Positions 26,042 through 35,099 of a DNA stretch of 64,000 bases are shown in pieces. The translations under genes were made by a program, and so were the position numbers. Each line of letters begins with the position of its first letter. Position 1 is the first letter of the stretch. Location: NCBI GenBank assembly GCA_028285205.1, contig JANQQA010000208.1:1-64000 (forward strand), in the 5' to 3' direction. The stretch comes from Bythopirellula sp. Lineage in GTDB: Bacteria > Planctomycetota > Planctomycetia > Pirellulales > Lacipirellulaceae. The notes under the pieces are model-generated. The model saw nothing but the letters and a program-made list of their open reading frames with translations, was not told the DNA's origin and searched no databases.

Positions 26042-27307
26042 GTGAGTTTATCAACTGAAACTTATGATGTAATTGTCATTGGCGGTGGTGTTGCAGGTCT
26101 GAGTACAGCCATGCAACTAGCTTTGCGAGGTGCGAAAGTGGTCGTGCTCGAGCGCGAGCGCATCGGTAACGGATCCACCGGCCGAGCAGCGGGGCTACTC
26201 GGACAGCTCCGTGGTAACTCGGAACACACACGAATGCTAATGGACGGCGTTGAAATCGTTAAGGAGTTAGAAGAGAAAGCAGACGTTGAGATTTTCGTAC
26301 AAACTGGCTCGATGCGAATTGCAGAAACAGACGCTCGGGCCGAGGAAATTGCCTCTCTCGTGCGAATGGGCAAATCTATCGGATTCGCTATCGATCATTT
26401 GCCGGCCGATGAAGTTAAGAAGTTGCTTCCCTACATGCGCACTGACGATCTGATCGATGCGTGTTATTGTGCGACGGACGGACATCTTCAACCCGCCGAA
26501 TTAGTCAGTGCTTACGTCAAGGTGGGAAAAGATCACGGTGTTACGTATAAATCAAACTCCCCAGTTACAGAAATGTTGATGGCGGGCGGCACCGCCTACG
26601 GTGTTAAGACGCAAGATGCAGAGTACCATGCTGCCGTTGTCGTTAACGCGGGTGGCCCATGGTCTTACCTGAATGCCGAGATGTCTGAGACCACGCTCCC
26701 AACGGCTGCGATTGGCCACTACTATTTGACGACCCGCCCCGATTCGCAACAGCCGATCGATCGACTTAGTCCCGCTATTCGGAATCGTGAATTGCGAATT
26801 TACTCTCGCCCAGAAAGCGGTGGCTTGATTGTGGGGATGTATGCAGCCGAGCCCGAAATCTATGACATGAAAAGGTTGCCGGTCGACTTTGATATGTCAG
26901 CCATGAAGGCATCTCAAGCCTCGATCGATGTTGCACTCTTGCTTGATGCTGCCCAACGGCGATTCCCGTGGATTACACCGCAGACACCAATGAACATCAC
27001 GACGGGTATCATGACTTTCACTCCGGATGGGCGTCCCTTCTGTGGTAAGATGCCAAATATTGAAGGTGTCTACCACTGTGCCGGTTTTTCAGGTCACGGC
27101 ATCGTGCAAAGCCCAGCGATCGGAGTCATCATGTCCGAGTTGATTTTGGACGGCAATTCTAGCTACGATCTGACGTCGATTAGTGCGGATCGCTACTTCG
27201 ATGTTCCCGAACTCAAGGCTCGACAGGACATCGATACGAAATGTTGCGAAATGGCCGGAAATTATTATGGAAAAGTCGAGCGACCATCTGCGCCAGCGGT
27301 CTCATAA
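26042..27307 (+). CDS. FAD-dependent oxidoreductase of the DAO family (dimethylglycine/sarcosine dehydrogenase-like)
   Basis: The 421-residue protein has the FAD motif VIVIGGGVAGLSTAMQLALR with LERE, and the late motifs FTPDGRPFCGKMP and GFSGHGIVQSPAIG. It belongs to the same family as the protein at 4295-5518. It starts at GTG 26042 behind GAGGAG. It is the first gene of an operon with EtfB, EtfA and a membrane Fe-S protein. This order matches amine dehydrogenases that donate electrons to ETF. In the Pseudomonas glycine-betaine pathway DgcA works with DgcB and ETF, which is the nearest described parallel. The substrate (dimethylglycine or sarcosine) is inferred from that context. Confidence 0.88.
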   Translation: MSLSTETYDVIVIGGGVAGLSTAMQLALRGAKVVVLERERIGNGSTGRAAGLLGQLRGNSEHTRMLMDGVEIVKELEEKADVEIFVQTGSMRIAETDARAEEIASLVRMGKSIGFAIDHLPADEVKKLLPYMRTDDLIDACYCATDGHLQPAELVSAYVKVGKDHGVTYKSNSPVTEMLMAGGTAYGVKTQDAEYHAAVVVNAGGPWSYLNAEMSETTLPTAAIGHYYLTTRPDSQQPIDRLSPAIRNRELRIYSRPESGGLIVGMYAAEPEIYDMKRLPVDFDMSAMKASQASIDVALLLDAAQRRFPWITPQTPMNITTGIMTFTPDGRPFCGKMPNIEGVYHCAGFSGHGIVQSPAIGVIMSELILDGNSSYDLTSISADRYFDVPELKARQDIDTKCCEMAGNYYGKVERPSAPAVS

Positions 27308-27325
27308 GTGTAAGCCAGCAAAATC

Positions 27326-28075
27326 ATGAAGATTCTTGTCCCTGCAAAACGTGTCCCAGACACGGACCAGAAAATCGAGGTTTGCGAAGACCATTCGGGG
27401 ATAGAAACCGGCCACCTACCATTTGTCGTAAACCCGTTCGATGCGATCGCGCTTGAGGAGGCGATTCGCATCAGAGAAGACCGGGTAGACGCGGAGATCG
27501 TGGCGGTCAGTGTTGGTGATCTTGAATACGAAGAGCAACTGCGTACAGCTCTGGCAATGGGCGCGGATCGAGCGATCAGGGTCGATTGCATCGAATCGTT
27601 GGACCCTTGGAACACCGCCTGTGTCCTCAAGGCCCTTGTTGAGCAAGAGTCACCTGATCTGGTCTTGATGGGAAAGCAGGCGGTGGATGGCGATTGCAAT
27701 CAGACCGGGCAGTTTCTTGCCGCGATGTTGGATTGGCCGCAGGCTACGTTTGCTTCACGCATCAAATGCTTGGAAGACAAACTCCTTGTCGATCGCGAGA
27801 CGGATGCCGGTATCGAGACCGTCGAACTCCCGTTTCCAGCAGTGATTACGGTGGACCTGCGACTCAACGAGCCTCGCTATGCATCGTTGCCAGGGATCAT
27901 GAAGGCAAAGAAGAAGGAGATCGCGGAGATTAGCATGGGCGACTTGGGAGTCCAGAACGCGGAAAAAATGCACACGGTCTCTGTGAGATCGGCGAAAACT
28001 GCCCGCAAGCGTGTTATGGTCAGTAGTAGCTGCGAGCTCGCGGAAAAACTACGCGAATCGCTAAAGAGCACGTAA
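27326..28075 (+). CDS. etfB: Electron transfer flavoprotein beta subunit
   Basis: The 249-residue product has the EtfB layout: MKILVPAKRVPDTDQKI at the start, VVNPFDAIALEEAIRI, and GKQAVDGDCNQTGQFLAAMLDW in the AMP-binding region. EtfB pairs with EtfA to form a soluble FAD-containing electron carrier that accepts electrons from dehydrogenases. The gene follows the FAD oxidoreductase after an 18-bp gap, and EtfA comes next. It is a plain (non-bifurcating) type as far as sequence shows. Confidence 0.95.
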   Translation: MKILVPAKRVPDTDQKIEVCEDHSGIETGHLPFVVNPFDAIALEEAIRIREDRVDAEIVAVSVGDLEYEEQLRTALAMGADRAIRVDCIESLDPWNTACVLKALVEQESPDLVLMGKQAVDGDCNQTGQFLAAMLDWPQATFASRIKCLEDKLLVDRETDAGIETVELPFPAVITVDLRLNEPRYASLPGIMKAKKKEIAEISMGDLGVQNAEKMHTVSVRSAKTARKRVMVSSSCELAEKLRESLKST

Positions 28076-28102
28076 CGGATTCCTGAAAATATTGCAGACA
28101 AA

Positions 28103-29068
28103 ATGAACATCTTAGTTTACTTGGAGCACGATGGAAGCGAAGTCAAGAAGGCGAGTCTGTCGGCCCTGTCGTTTGCTCAGGCTCTAACTCACGGACCGGA
28201 CGACTCTGTCCGGTTTCTTCTCATCGGCGAGAACTTGGATAAAGTGGCCAGCCAGGCTGCGAAGTACGCTCCGACTCTCGTCTTGGAGGCAATGGAGCTT
28301 GCCCACCCCATTGCGGAACGCTATGCACTCGTAATCGCTGACGCCGTTGAATCGCAGCAAGCGGACATGCTTGTTGCGGCATCAACTTCGCAGGCTAAAG
28401 ATATCATCAGTCGATCGGCCGCATTGCTGGGAGGAGCAATGGCAAGCGACGTGGTTGCTCACGCGCGAGTCGGTGAGGAACTGCAACTGGATCGCCCAAT
28501 CTATGCAGGAGCGGTAATAGCGACGGTGGTACTCAAAGGTAGCCCGCAGATCATCACGGTGCAGGCTTCTGCTTACGAAGCATCACCTCCAAGTGATTCG
28601 ACTTTCGCTGTGACTCCTCTCTCGCCTAATCTTGATAACGTCCCTCAGCGCGTTCAGATAATAGATGTCGAAACGAAGCGCAGCTCGCGTCCCGACGTAA
28701 CGGAAGCAGACGTTGTCGTTTCTGGGGGACGAGCTCTAAGAACCAGCGAAGACTTTGAACAGCTCGTCGGCGGCCTGGCTGACGCACTCCACGGAGCAAC
28801 GGGTAGTTCACGAGCACTGGTAGATGGCGGGATCACTCCCAATGAACTTCAGGTCGGTCAAACTGGAAAGATTATCGCCCCCGAAGTGTACGTTGCTCTG
28901 GGCATATCCGGCGCAGTCCAACACTTGGCGGGGATGAAAAATTCCAAGACGGTGATCGCAATCAACAATGACTCTGAGGCGCCGATTTTTGAAGAGGCGG
29001 ACTATGGCCTGGTAGGAGATGTCTACGCAATTGTTCCGGACTTGATCGAACAACTAAATTCAGGTTGA
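28103..29068 (+). CDS. etfA: Electron transfer flavoprotein alpha subunit
   Basis: The 321-residue product carries the FAD-binding signature of EtfA: LQVGQTGKIIAPEVYVALG, then ISGAVQHLAGMKNSKTVIAI and ADYGLVGDVY. VSGGRALRTSEDFEQL precedes it. With EtfB it forms the carrier between the FAD oxidoreductase and the membrane Fe-S protein encoded 7 bp downstream. Length and motifs are normal for the family. Confidence 0.95.
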   Translation: MNILVYLEHDGSEVKKASLSALSFAQALTHGPDDSVRFLLIGENLDKVASQAAKYAPTLVLEAMELAHPIAERYALVIADAVESQQADMLVAASTSQAKDIISRSAALLGGAMASDVVAHARVGEELQLDRPIYAGAVIATVVLKGSPQIITVQASAYEASPPSDSTFAVTPLSPNLDNVPQRVQIIDVETKRSSRPDVTEADVVVSGGRALRTSEDFEQLVGGLADALHGATGSSRALVDGGITPNELQVGQTGKIIAPEVYVALGISGAVQHLAGMKNSKTVIAINNDSEAPIFEEADYGLVGDVYAIVPDLIEQLNSG

Positions 29069-29075
29069 AAGGGCC

Positions 29076-31196
29076 ATGGAAAGGGGACTCCTTTCAGCAG
29101 CGCAAGTCGATCCCGTCCTTACTCGCGAGGTGTTCGGCAATGTTTCAAAGACTTCGCAGCTGATCTTCTATCTGCTGGCAGCTGCTGCAGTCCTGTGCTT
29201 TGCTATTGGCGTCTATCGTCGCGTCCGCCTCTGGCAGCTCGGCGCAAAACCTGCTGGCAAGTCCGCTTCTTGCAAGGCGCTGGGTCGCAAGTTGGGGGAC
29301 ATTCTATTCCAGCGTCGCATGATTAACAGGTCTAAGATCAACCTGGCGCATCGATTGCTTTTTGTCGGGTTTGGAATCCTGTTTATTGGTACCGTTCTGA
29401 TAGCCATAGAGCACGTGTTGGCTGACCTTTTGGGTCGCGAGCCGACAGACCCGCTCTTTCACAAAGGCCTCTACTTCGCGCTCTACGAAGTGACCCTCGA
29501 TCTGTTCGGCCTTGCCATGATCGTCGGATGCTGCGTGTTTATGGCGCGCCGTTGGAAGGCCGACTCGAGTATCGATCGGTACCCTGCCGATTGGGTCGTA
29601 CTTTGGGCCTTTCTTCTCATCGGAATCACCGGCTATGTGACCGAGGGTTTGCGGATTATCCAGGCCCAAACTCCGTTGCCAGGTTGGTCATTTGTCGGCT
29701 ACGGGATTGCGTCACTCTTCCAAGCCCTGGACATGTCGCAATCCGCTGCTACTGAGGTCCATATCGCGGCTTGGTGGTTTCATGCTGTCTTAGCTCTGGC
29801 TTTCATTGCAGCCTTTCCGTACACACGGCTTATGCACTCCATCGCCGGTGTATTGAATCTGATGCACGATGCAGAGAACCTTGGTGAAATGCAGCTGGTT
29901 ACCTTGGAGGAACTTGAGGAAACCGGGCGAATCGGTGTCAGTGCGATAGATCATTTTGATCGTTCTCGGCTTATCCAGCTGGACGCCTGTGTCTCTTGTG
30001 GACGCTGTGAGGATGCGTGCCCAGCGTTTGAGGCGGGTAAGCCGCTTTCTCCACGAACTGTCGTGCAGGATCTGCGTACGCATCTTAACGTCGTTGGCCC
30101 CGGAATCTTGGCAACGACTAAGGATGCGAAGGATCCGAGCGACGGAGACTCTGTAGACATTCATGGCGATACAATCTCCGCCGAAACACTTTGGTCATGT
30201 ACTACGTGCGGCGCTTGCGCTGATATCTGCCCACTTGGAGTAACTCCACTCGGCATGATCACCGATATGCGTCGACATCTTGTTGGTGAGGGCCAACTGC
30301 GCGGAGCTCCCGCAACGAGCTTGCAAAAGACGCAACGCTCGGGCAACCCTTGGGGCTTGCCTGCCAATGACCGTTTTGCCTGGGCGGCCGATATCGAAGT
30401 GCCAACTGTCAAAGACAACCCAGAGTTTGAGTACTTGTACTGGGTAGGCTGCGCCGCCGCCTACGACCGCCGCATTCAAAACGTTGCTCGCAGCGTAGTC
30501 AAGCTCTTGAGATACGCCGACGTGAGCTTTGCGGTGCTTGGCGCTGAGGAAAAGTGCACCGGCGAGTCGGCGCGTCGCATGGGCGACGAGTTCTTGTTTC
30601 AAGAATTAGCGGCGGCCAACATCGATACCTTCAAGAAGTACAGAGTACGCAAGATCGTGGCGCACTGTCCGCATTGTGTAAACAGCTTCTTGCAAGACTA
30701 TCCACAGCTGGGCGGCAACTATGAGGTGATACATCACAGCCAGCTGCTCGATCTGTTGGTAGAAACTGGACGGCTACCTGTCTCCACTGCTGATAAGCAA
30801 GGCAAAGTGGTCTATCACGATCCCTGTTATCTAGCCAGAGCCAATGAAGTCACCGAGGCACCTCGCCGTGTTATTGCCGCAGCACATTTCGAAAAGGATG
30901 AGAGCCGCCTGACCGAGTTGCCAAGGAATCGACGCCACACCTCCTGTTGTGGTGGTGGCGGTGGTCGCATGTGGTTTGATGACTCACCGGGCAATCGGAG
31001 TGGCAATGGCCGAATTGATGAAATACTGAACAGCTGTGCTGAAACCGTTGCTGTCTCGTGTCCATTCTGCATGGTCATGGTATCCGACGGCGTAGCCGCT
31101 TCAACGTCGCAGGAATCGGTTCAAGTCCGCGACGTGGCAGAAATACTGGTCGATTCGATCGACCTTGATTCTCTGCCGGGATCAAGTTCCTCGTAG
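29076..31196 (+). CDS. Membrane-bound (Fe-S) oxidoreductase, DgcB/HdrD-like, probable ETF:quinone link
   Basis: The 706-residue protein has about five membrane segments in its first 250 residues, resembling a cytochrome-b-like nitrate-reductase-gamma domain. Two ferredoxin-type [4Fe-4S] motifs follow: CVSCGRCEDACP (about 304) and CTTCGACADICP (about 373). The C-terminus has two Cys-rich CCG-type domains, with VYHDPCYLAR and TSCCGGGGGRMW (about 622). This architecture is known from membrane complexes that take electrons from ETF or flavoproteins to quinone, including DgcB in dimethylglycine oxidation. It closes the FAD-EtfBA operon and so supplies a respiratory exit for amine oxidation. Confidence 0.9.
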   Translation: MERGLLSAAQVDPVLTREVFGNVSKTSQLIFYLLAAAAVLCFAIGVYRRVRLWQLGAKPAGKSASCKALGRKLGDILFQRRMINRSKINLAHRLLFVGFGILFIGTVLIAIEHVLADLLGREPTDPLFHKGLYFALYEVTLDLFGLAMIVGCCVFMARRWKADSSIDRYPADWVVLWAFLLIGITGYVTEGLRIIQAQTPLPGWSFVGYGIASLFQALDMSQSAATEVHIAAWWFHAVLALAFIAAFPYTRLMHSIAGVLNLMHDAENLGEMQLVTLEELEETGRIGVSAIDHFDRSRLIQLDACVSCGRCEDACPAFEAGKPLSPRTVVQDLRTHLNVVGPGILATTKDAKDPSDGDSVDIHGDTISAETLWSCTTCGACADICPLGVTPLGMITDMRRHLVGEGQLRGAPATSLQKTQRSGNPWGLPANDRFAWAADIEVPTVKDNPEFEYLYWVGCAAAYDRRIQNVARSVVKLLRYADVSFAVLGAEEKCTGESARRMGDEFLFQELAAANIDTFKKYRVRKIVAHCPHCVNSFLQDYPQLGGNYEVIHHSQLLDLLVETGRLPVSTADKQGKVVYHDPCYLARANEVTEAPRRVIAAAHFEKDESRLTELPRNRRHTSCCGGGGGRMWFDDSPGNRSGNGRIDEILNSCAETVAVSCPFCMVMVSDGVAASTSQESVQVRDVAEILVDSIDLDSLPGSSSS

Positions 31197-31427
31197 TCAA
31201 ATAAGCCTAGCTCGGATCAAATCCAGGATCGATGTTTATAAGCTCACCCGCATTTGAATCAATGGTTGTATCGCAGCGCAATGGGTTAATCACGAGGTGC
31301 CAGACGCAACTTGCGCGGAGATGGCGTGGCTTCGCGAGAAATTGCTTCAATGCCGTTTGGCATGACGCGATAATTCGACAATCGCTATCGCCCAGAATTA
31401 GTCTTCGCTCAACGGACAATCCACGAG

Positions 31428-32579
31428 ATGAATGAGAAGCGTGTTGCACTGTTAATTGAGACTTCGACGTCCTGGGGAGCGAATATCGTCAAAGGGATAG
31501 CCGATTATGCGCTGACTCATGAAGATTGGACCTTCTACATTGAGCCTCGCGGAAGACATGAGCGTCAATTGGTTCCGACCGAGTGGGACGGTGATGGCAT
31601 CATTGCGCGAGTCACCCATGAAGACCTCGCGATTCAGCTTGACGAATTGAATAAGCCAGCTGTCGATGTCTCTTGGTACTCGTTTGCATCCAGTAAAGTT
31701 GTCTCATGTACTGCGGACGAACTCCTTGGCGGTCAGATGATCGCAAATCACTTTCTGGATCGTGGTTTCAGGAACTATGCATATTGTGGTCCTGTGAATC
31801 GTCCGGGATATTCTGACAAGTTCGGTGCGGCATTTGTTCAAGCCATCGAAGCCTCGGGTCATACCTGTTCCTGCTTTGAAGACAGAGGGGAACGCCATGA
31901 TTGGTATTCGCGATTGGCGCAGTTGGAAGAATGGATCATGACTCTGCCCAAGCCGATAGCGTTGCTTGCGTTCAATGAATATGGCGGACGTCAGATTGCG
32001 GAAGCATGCCGTATACGGGGAGTGCACGTCCCCGACCAAGTCGCGTTGATGGGCGGCGAACACGATGAGTTGACTAGTCAGATCACACGTCCGCCGTTAT
32101 CAACCATCGATTTTTCACCAGCAAGAATCGGCTGGGAGGCTGCCTCTCTACTCGCTAGGCTCTTTAAGGGTGAAGCTCCACCCAGAGAGCCCGTGAAAAT
32201 TCCTCCCGCTAGGATCATCGCCCGACAATCGACGGACTCCTTAGCAATTGATGACCCGATGTTAGTGAAGGCACTCGAGTATATCCGCGAGAACGCGTCG
32301 ACTGCTATTTCGGTGGCGGACGTACTGGACTCGGTTTCAATATCGCGCCGGGTGTTAGAACAGCGGTTTCAAAAGTTCTTGGGCCGCTCGCCGGCGGCGG
32401 AAATTCGCCGAGTCCGTGTTGAAAAGGCTAAGCGATTGCTCGCTGACTCGGATCGCCCAATGGCTGGAATCGCGGCCGCGTGTGGCTTCGAACATCCAGA
32501 AGTTTTAGCGAGAGTGTTTCGTCGACAAGAGGGCATCACACCATCCGTATTCCGCAAGCGAGTTCGGGGCCTGGAATAA
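31428..32579 (+). CDS. XylR-type transcriptional regulator (periplasmic-binding-like domain plus AraC helix-turn-helix)
   Basis: The 383-residue protein has a LacI/PBP1-like sensor domain (about 1-270; NEYGGRQIAEACRIRGVHVP and LMGGEHDELTSQITRPPLS) and a C-terminal AraC DNA-binding domain, with SVADVLDSVSISRRVLEQRF and PMAGIAAACGFEHPEVLARV as its two helix-turn-helix units. XylR-type regulators sense sugars, often xylose, in this phylum. It is convergent with the symporter gene and 230 bp beyond the Fe-S gene. Its targets are not shown by the sequence; it could control the neighbouring symporter or genes elsewhere. Confidence 0.9.
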   Translation: MNEKRVALLIETSTSWGANIVKGIADYALTHEDWTFYIEPRGRHERQLVPTEWDGDGIIARVTHEDLAIQLDELNKPAVDVSWYSFASSKVVSCTADELLGGQMIANHFLDRGFRNYAYCGPVNRPGYSDKFGAAFVQAIEASGHTCSCFEDRGERHDWYSRLAQLEEWIMTLPKPIALLAFNEYGGRQIAEACRIRGVHVPDQVALMGGEHDELTSQITRPPLSTIDFSPARIGWEAASLLARLFKGEAPPREPVKIPPARIIARQSTDSLAIDDPMLVKALEYIRENASTAISVADVLDSVSISRRVLEQRFQKFLGRSPAAEIRRVRVEKAKRLLADSDRPMAGIAAACGFEHPEVLARVFRRQEGITPSVFRKRVRGLE

Positions 32580-32829
32580 CGGAGCGACGAACGAAAGGAC
32601 TCGCGTTTTACTCGAGCTAGCACTTTTGCTATCGCCGCTCTGGCCCGACAGAGCTGTGCGCTAGCCGACGGTAACTCTTGATCAATAGGTTCTCGTCCTA
32701 GAAGTGGCACTTTCTGAAGCACGTCAAGAACAACGACTTACTACACCCTGCCGCCAATCGCCCACGGGGGTTCCTTCTGTCCCTCTGCGAAAGACCGATG
32801 ACGGTAAACTGTGGTATTGCCGGTTCAGC

Positions 32830-34851
32830 TTATTCTTCGGCGAGCGACGCCAATCGGACTCCTTCCCTAGCGAGGTCGTCCGATTTCTGAATATACCGCA
32901 GCCAAACAAGATACAGTCCGAGAAAACTCGCGCAGGCCAGCGCGGCACATACACTCACGGCCTGCCAGTTGCCGACCACAATCAACATCGGCGTTAGGAA
33001 GATCATGATCTGAAACACTAAGGCGAACGGTATTGCAGAGATGTCTCGCTGGTGTTCCGCGGAAACACGTGCACGAAAATCCGTTGGCAATTCTGACTTG
33101 AATCGCGACCATGCACCGAATGGCAATGTTGTGCGATAGAAGTTTCGCAGCACGGGGTCAGGCGTTGGTTCGCTAATCAGGGAGCCGACCACGGATCCCG
33201 CTAGACCAATCAAGCCAAGAATAAGTAGTGACCAATTCTCTGATGCGAGAAACTCCCAGTCGGCCGGCAGATGCGGAGCGACGAGCCGTTGTATAATCGC
33301 AGCAGTCATGCCGACGATCATCCCGATGGCAAAGCCCGGCCCGTTGAAACGCCACCAGTAGAATCGCAGCAGAAGCGGAATCATCAGCCCGCCTCCCAAG
33401 CTCATAATGATCCATCCCCATACGTCGTTGATGCTTTTGACCGAGAATGCGAACAGGAAGCCAGTGCCGACTAACGCGGCAATGAAAATCCAACTAGCCA
33501 GCATCAATTCTCTGACCGATGCTTGAGGACTGACGTGCTTCTGATAGATATCTCGGACGAACAGACCTGCGGTCTGATTCACCCAAGAATCGAACGTCGA
33601 CATAGAGGCGGCCACCAACGCAACCAGCATCAACCCACGAAAACCGGCTGGCACATCAAATAGGAGCACCGCCGGCATGATGCGCTCTGGATTGACAGTG
33701 CCATGGTAGCCTACCAGTAACAGTTTCGATTGCCAGTCGTCGCCCAGAATTCTTGTCAGGCCGGTGATCAGTTCCCTAGGCTGCGAGTCGGGATCGTTGG
33801 TAATCGCAGAAACCAACGTAGCCCAATCGTTTTCTTCGGTCGGAATGTACTGTTGGATGAGAGCGGTTGTCTGTTGAAATACGTCGGGATCTGGAAACAG
33901 CTGGTTTACCAGCACCAGCCCCAGCACAGCGAAACCCATCATCATGGGCCACCTGACCGACATCAGACAAGTCCAGAGCAGTGAGAGCTTTGAACATTCC
34001 GCGTCGCTCCGCGCGCCGAAGTACTTGGGGTCGTCGCCAGCCCCTAACCCAAAGATCAGATTACGTAACACATAGAGACATGCAAACAGCAATAGCGTCT
34101 CATACTGCTCGTAACCTGAAGGCATGGGTGTCCGAACATGCGGCATAGCTGCCGTCCAATCCGGGTTGCCCGTCACACGCGTGGCTAGTTCGGAGAGGGT
34201 CTCCATGTCGCCAATTTTGTTTACTGCCAAGATGGTGATTGTAGTGGCGGAGACCAAAATGATTGCCGCTTGGAACAAATCGGTGACGACCACGCCGTAG
34301 AAACCGGAAAACATCGTATAAATCGTAGCGACGGCAAACATGGCTAGCGCGCACTGGGCCGGGCTGTACGGCAAAAACATCGATAAGAACAAGCCGATCC
34401 CTTTGACAAGATAAGCAAGCATACCGAGAGTTGTGATGATCCCGGAAATGGCCTTGGCGAACTGCGCGAAGCGGCCTCCCGGACCGTCGCCGAAACGGTA
34501 AATCATCCATTCTGCGCCAGTAAGGCAACCGGACCGTCGATGCCATTTGCCAGTCCATAGCATCATGGTCACTAGCACCAGTACCGCCCCACCACGAAAT
34601 TCGATGAACAGCCCACGCGGGCCGAGCATGAAGAGAAATGAGACAATAATCATGGTCCCTGTCACATCGAGAAAGTGTGACATACCTGATACGCCCAGCA
34701 TCCACCAAGGAATCGAGCGCCCACCGACTAGGTAGTCTTCCAGGCTGGACGTCGCTTTCTTCTTGAGGTAGAAGCCGAAGCATACCAGCACGACGACATA
34801 CGTAACAATCACCGCATAGTCGAATGTGTTCAGGTAGGCAGTGGACATCAT
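32830..34851 (-). CDS. Sodium:solute symporter family protein
   Basis: The 673-residue protein has about 13-14 hydrophobic segments and SSS signatures, including LEDYLVGGRSIPWWMLGVSG near the N-terminus and GFRGLMLVALVAASMSTFDS in the sodium-site region. SSS proteins import sugars, amino acids or other solutes with sodium across the inner membrane. It lies leftward downstream of the alpha-mannosidase and GntR genes, with a 248-bp gap, so it is the likely importer of the sugar or oligosaccharide released outside. The C-terminal 80 residues are an additional hydrophobic extension. MM at 34851/34848 gives two equivalent starts. Confidence 0.9.
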   Translation of the reverse strand: MMSTAYLNTFDYAVIVTYVVVLVCFGFYLKKKATSSLEDYLVGGRSIPWWMLGVSGMSHFLDVTGTMIIVSFLFMLGPRGLFIEFRGGAVLVLVTMMLWTGKWHRRSGCLTGAEWMIYRFGDGPGGRFAQFAKAISGIITTLGMLAYLVKGIGLFLSMFLPYSPAQCALAMFAVATIYTMFSGFYGVVVTDLFQAAIILVSATTITILAVNKIGDMETLSELATRVTGNPDWTAAMPHVRTPMPSGYEQYETLLLFACLYVLRNLIFGLGAGDDPKYFGARSDAECSKLSLLWTCLMSVRWPMMMGFAVLGLVLVNQLFPDPDVFQQTTALIQQYIPTEENDWATLVSAITNDPDSQPRELITGLTRILGDDWQSKLLLVGYHGTVNPERIMPAVLLFDVPAGFRGLMLVALVAASMSTFDSWVNQTAGLFVRDIYQKHVSPQASVRELMLASWIFIAALVGTGFLFAFSVKSINDVWGWIIMSLGGGLMIPLLLRFYWWRFNGPGFAIGMIVGMTAAIIQRLVAPHLPADWEFLASENWSLLILGLIGLAGSVVGSLISEPTPDPVLRNFYRTTLPFGAWSRFKSELPTDFRARVSAEHQRDISAIPFALVFQIMIFLTPMLIVVGNWQAVSVCAALACASFLGLYLVWLRYIQKSDDLAREGVRLASLAEE

Positions 34852-35099
34852 TTACTGGTGATTGAGAGGAGAAAGCAAGAGAACTCGTCGGTCGTTGAGG
34901 CCAAGTATTGCAACTATCGGAAAGTGATCCGACGGGGACCTGCTTTCGTAGTCAGTCTCGTTAGCGGCGACCGATGACACCGTCCGCTGCCGCGCGCGTA
35001 TCGCGCAGCCAGACAGATCGCGTTGAAGGACAAACGGTACAGTTGTGCAATTCTGACAAACACACGTTGCGCTCTCACGACGGTAGTTATCAAACATCG

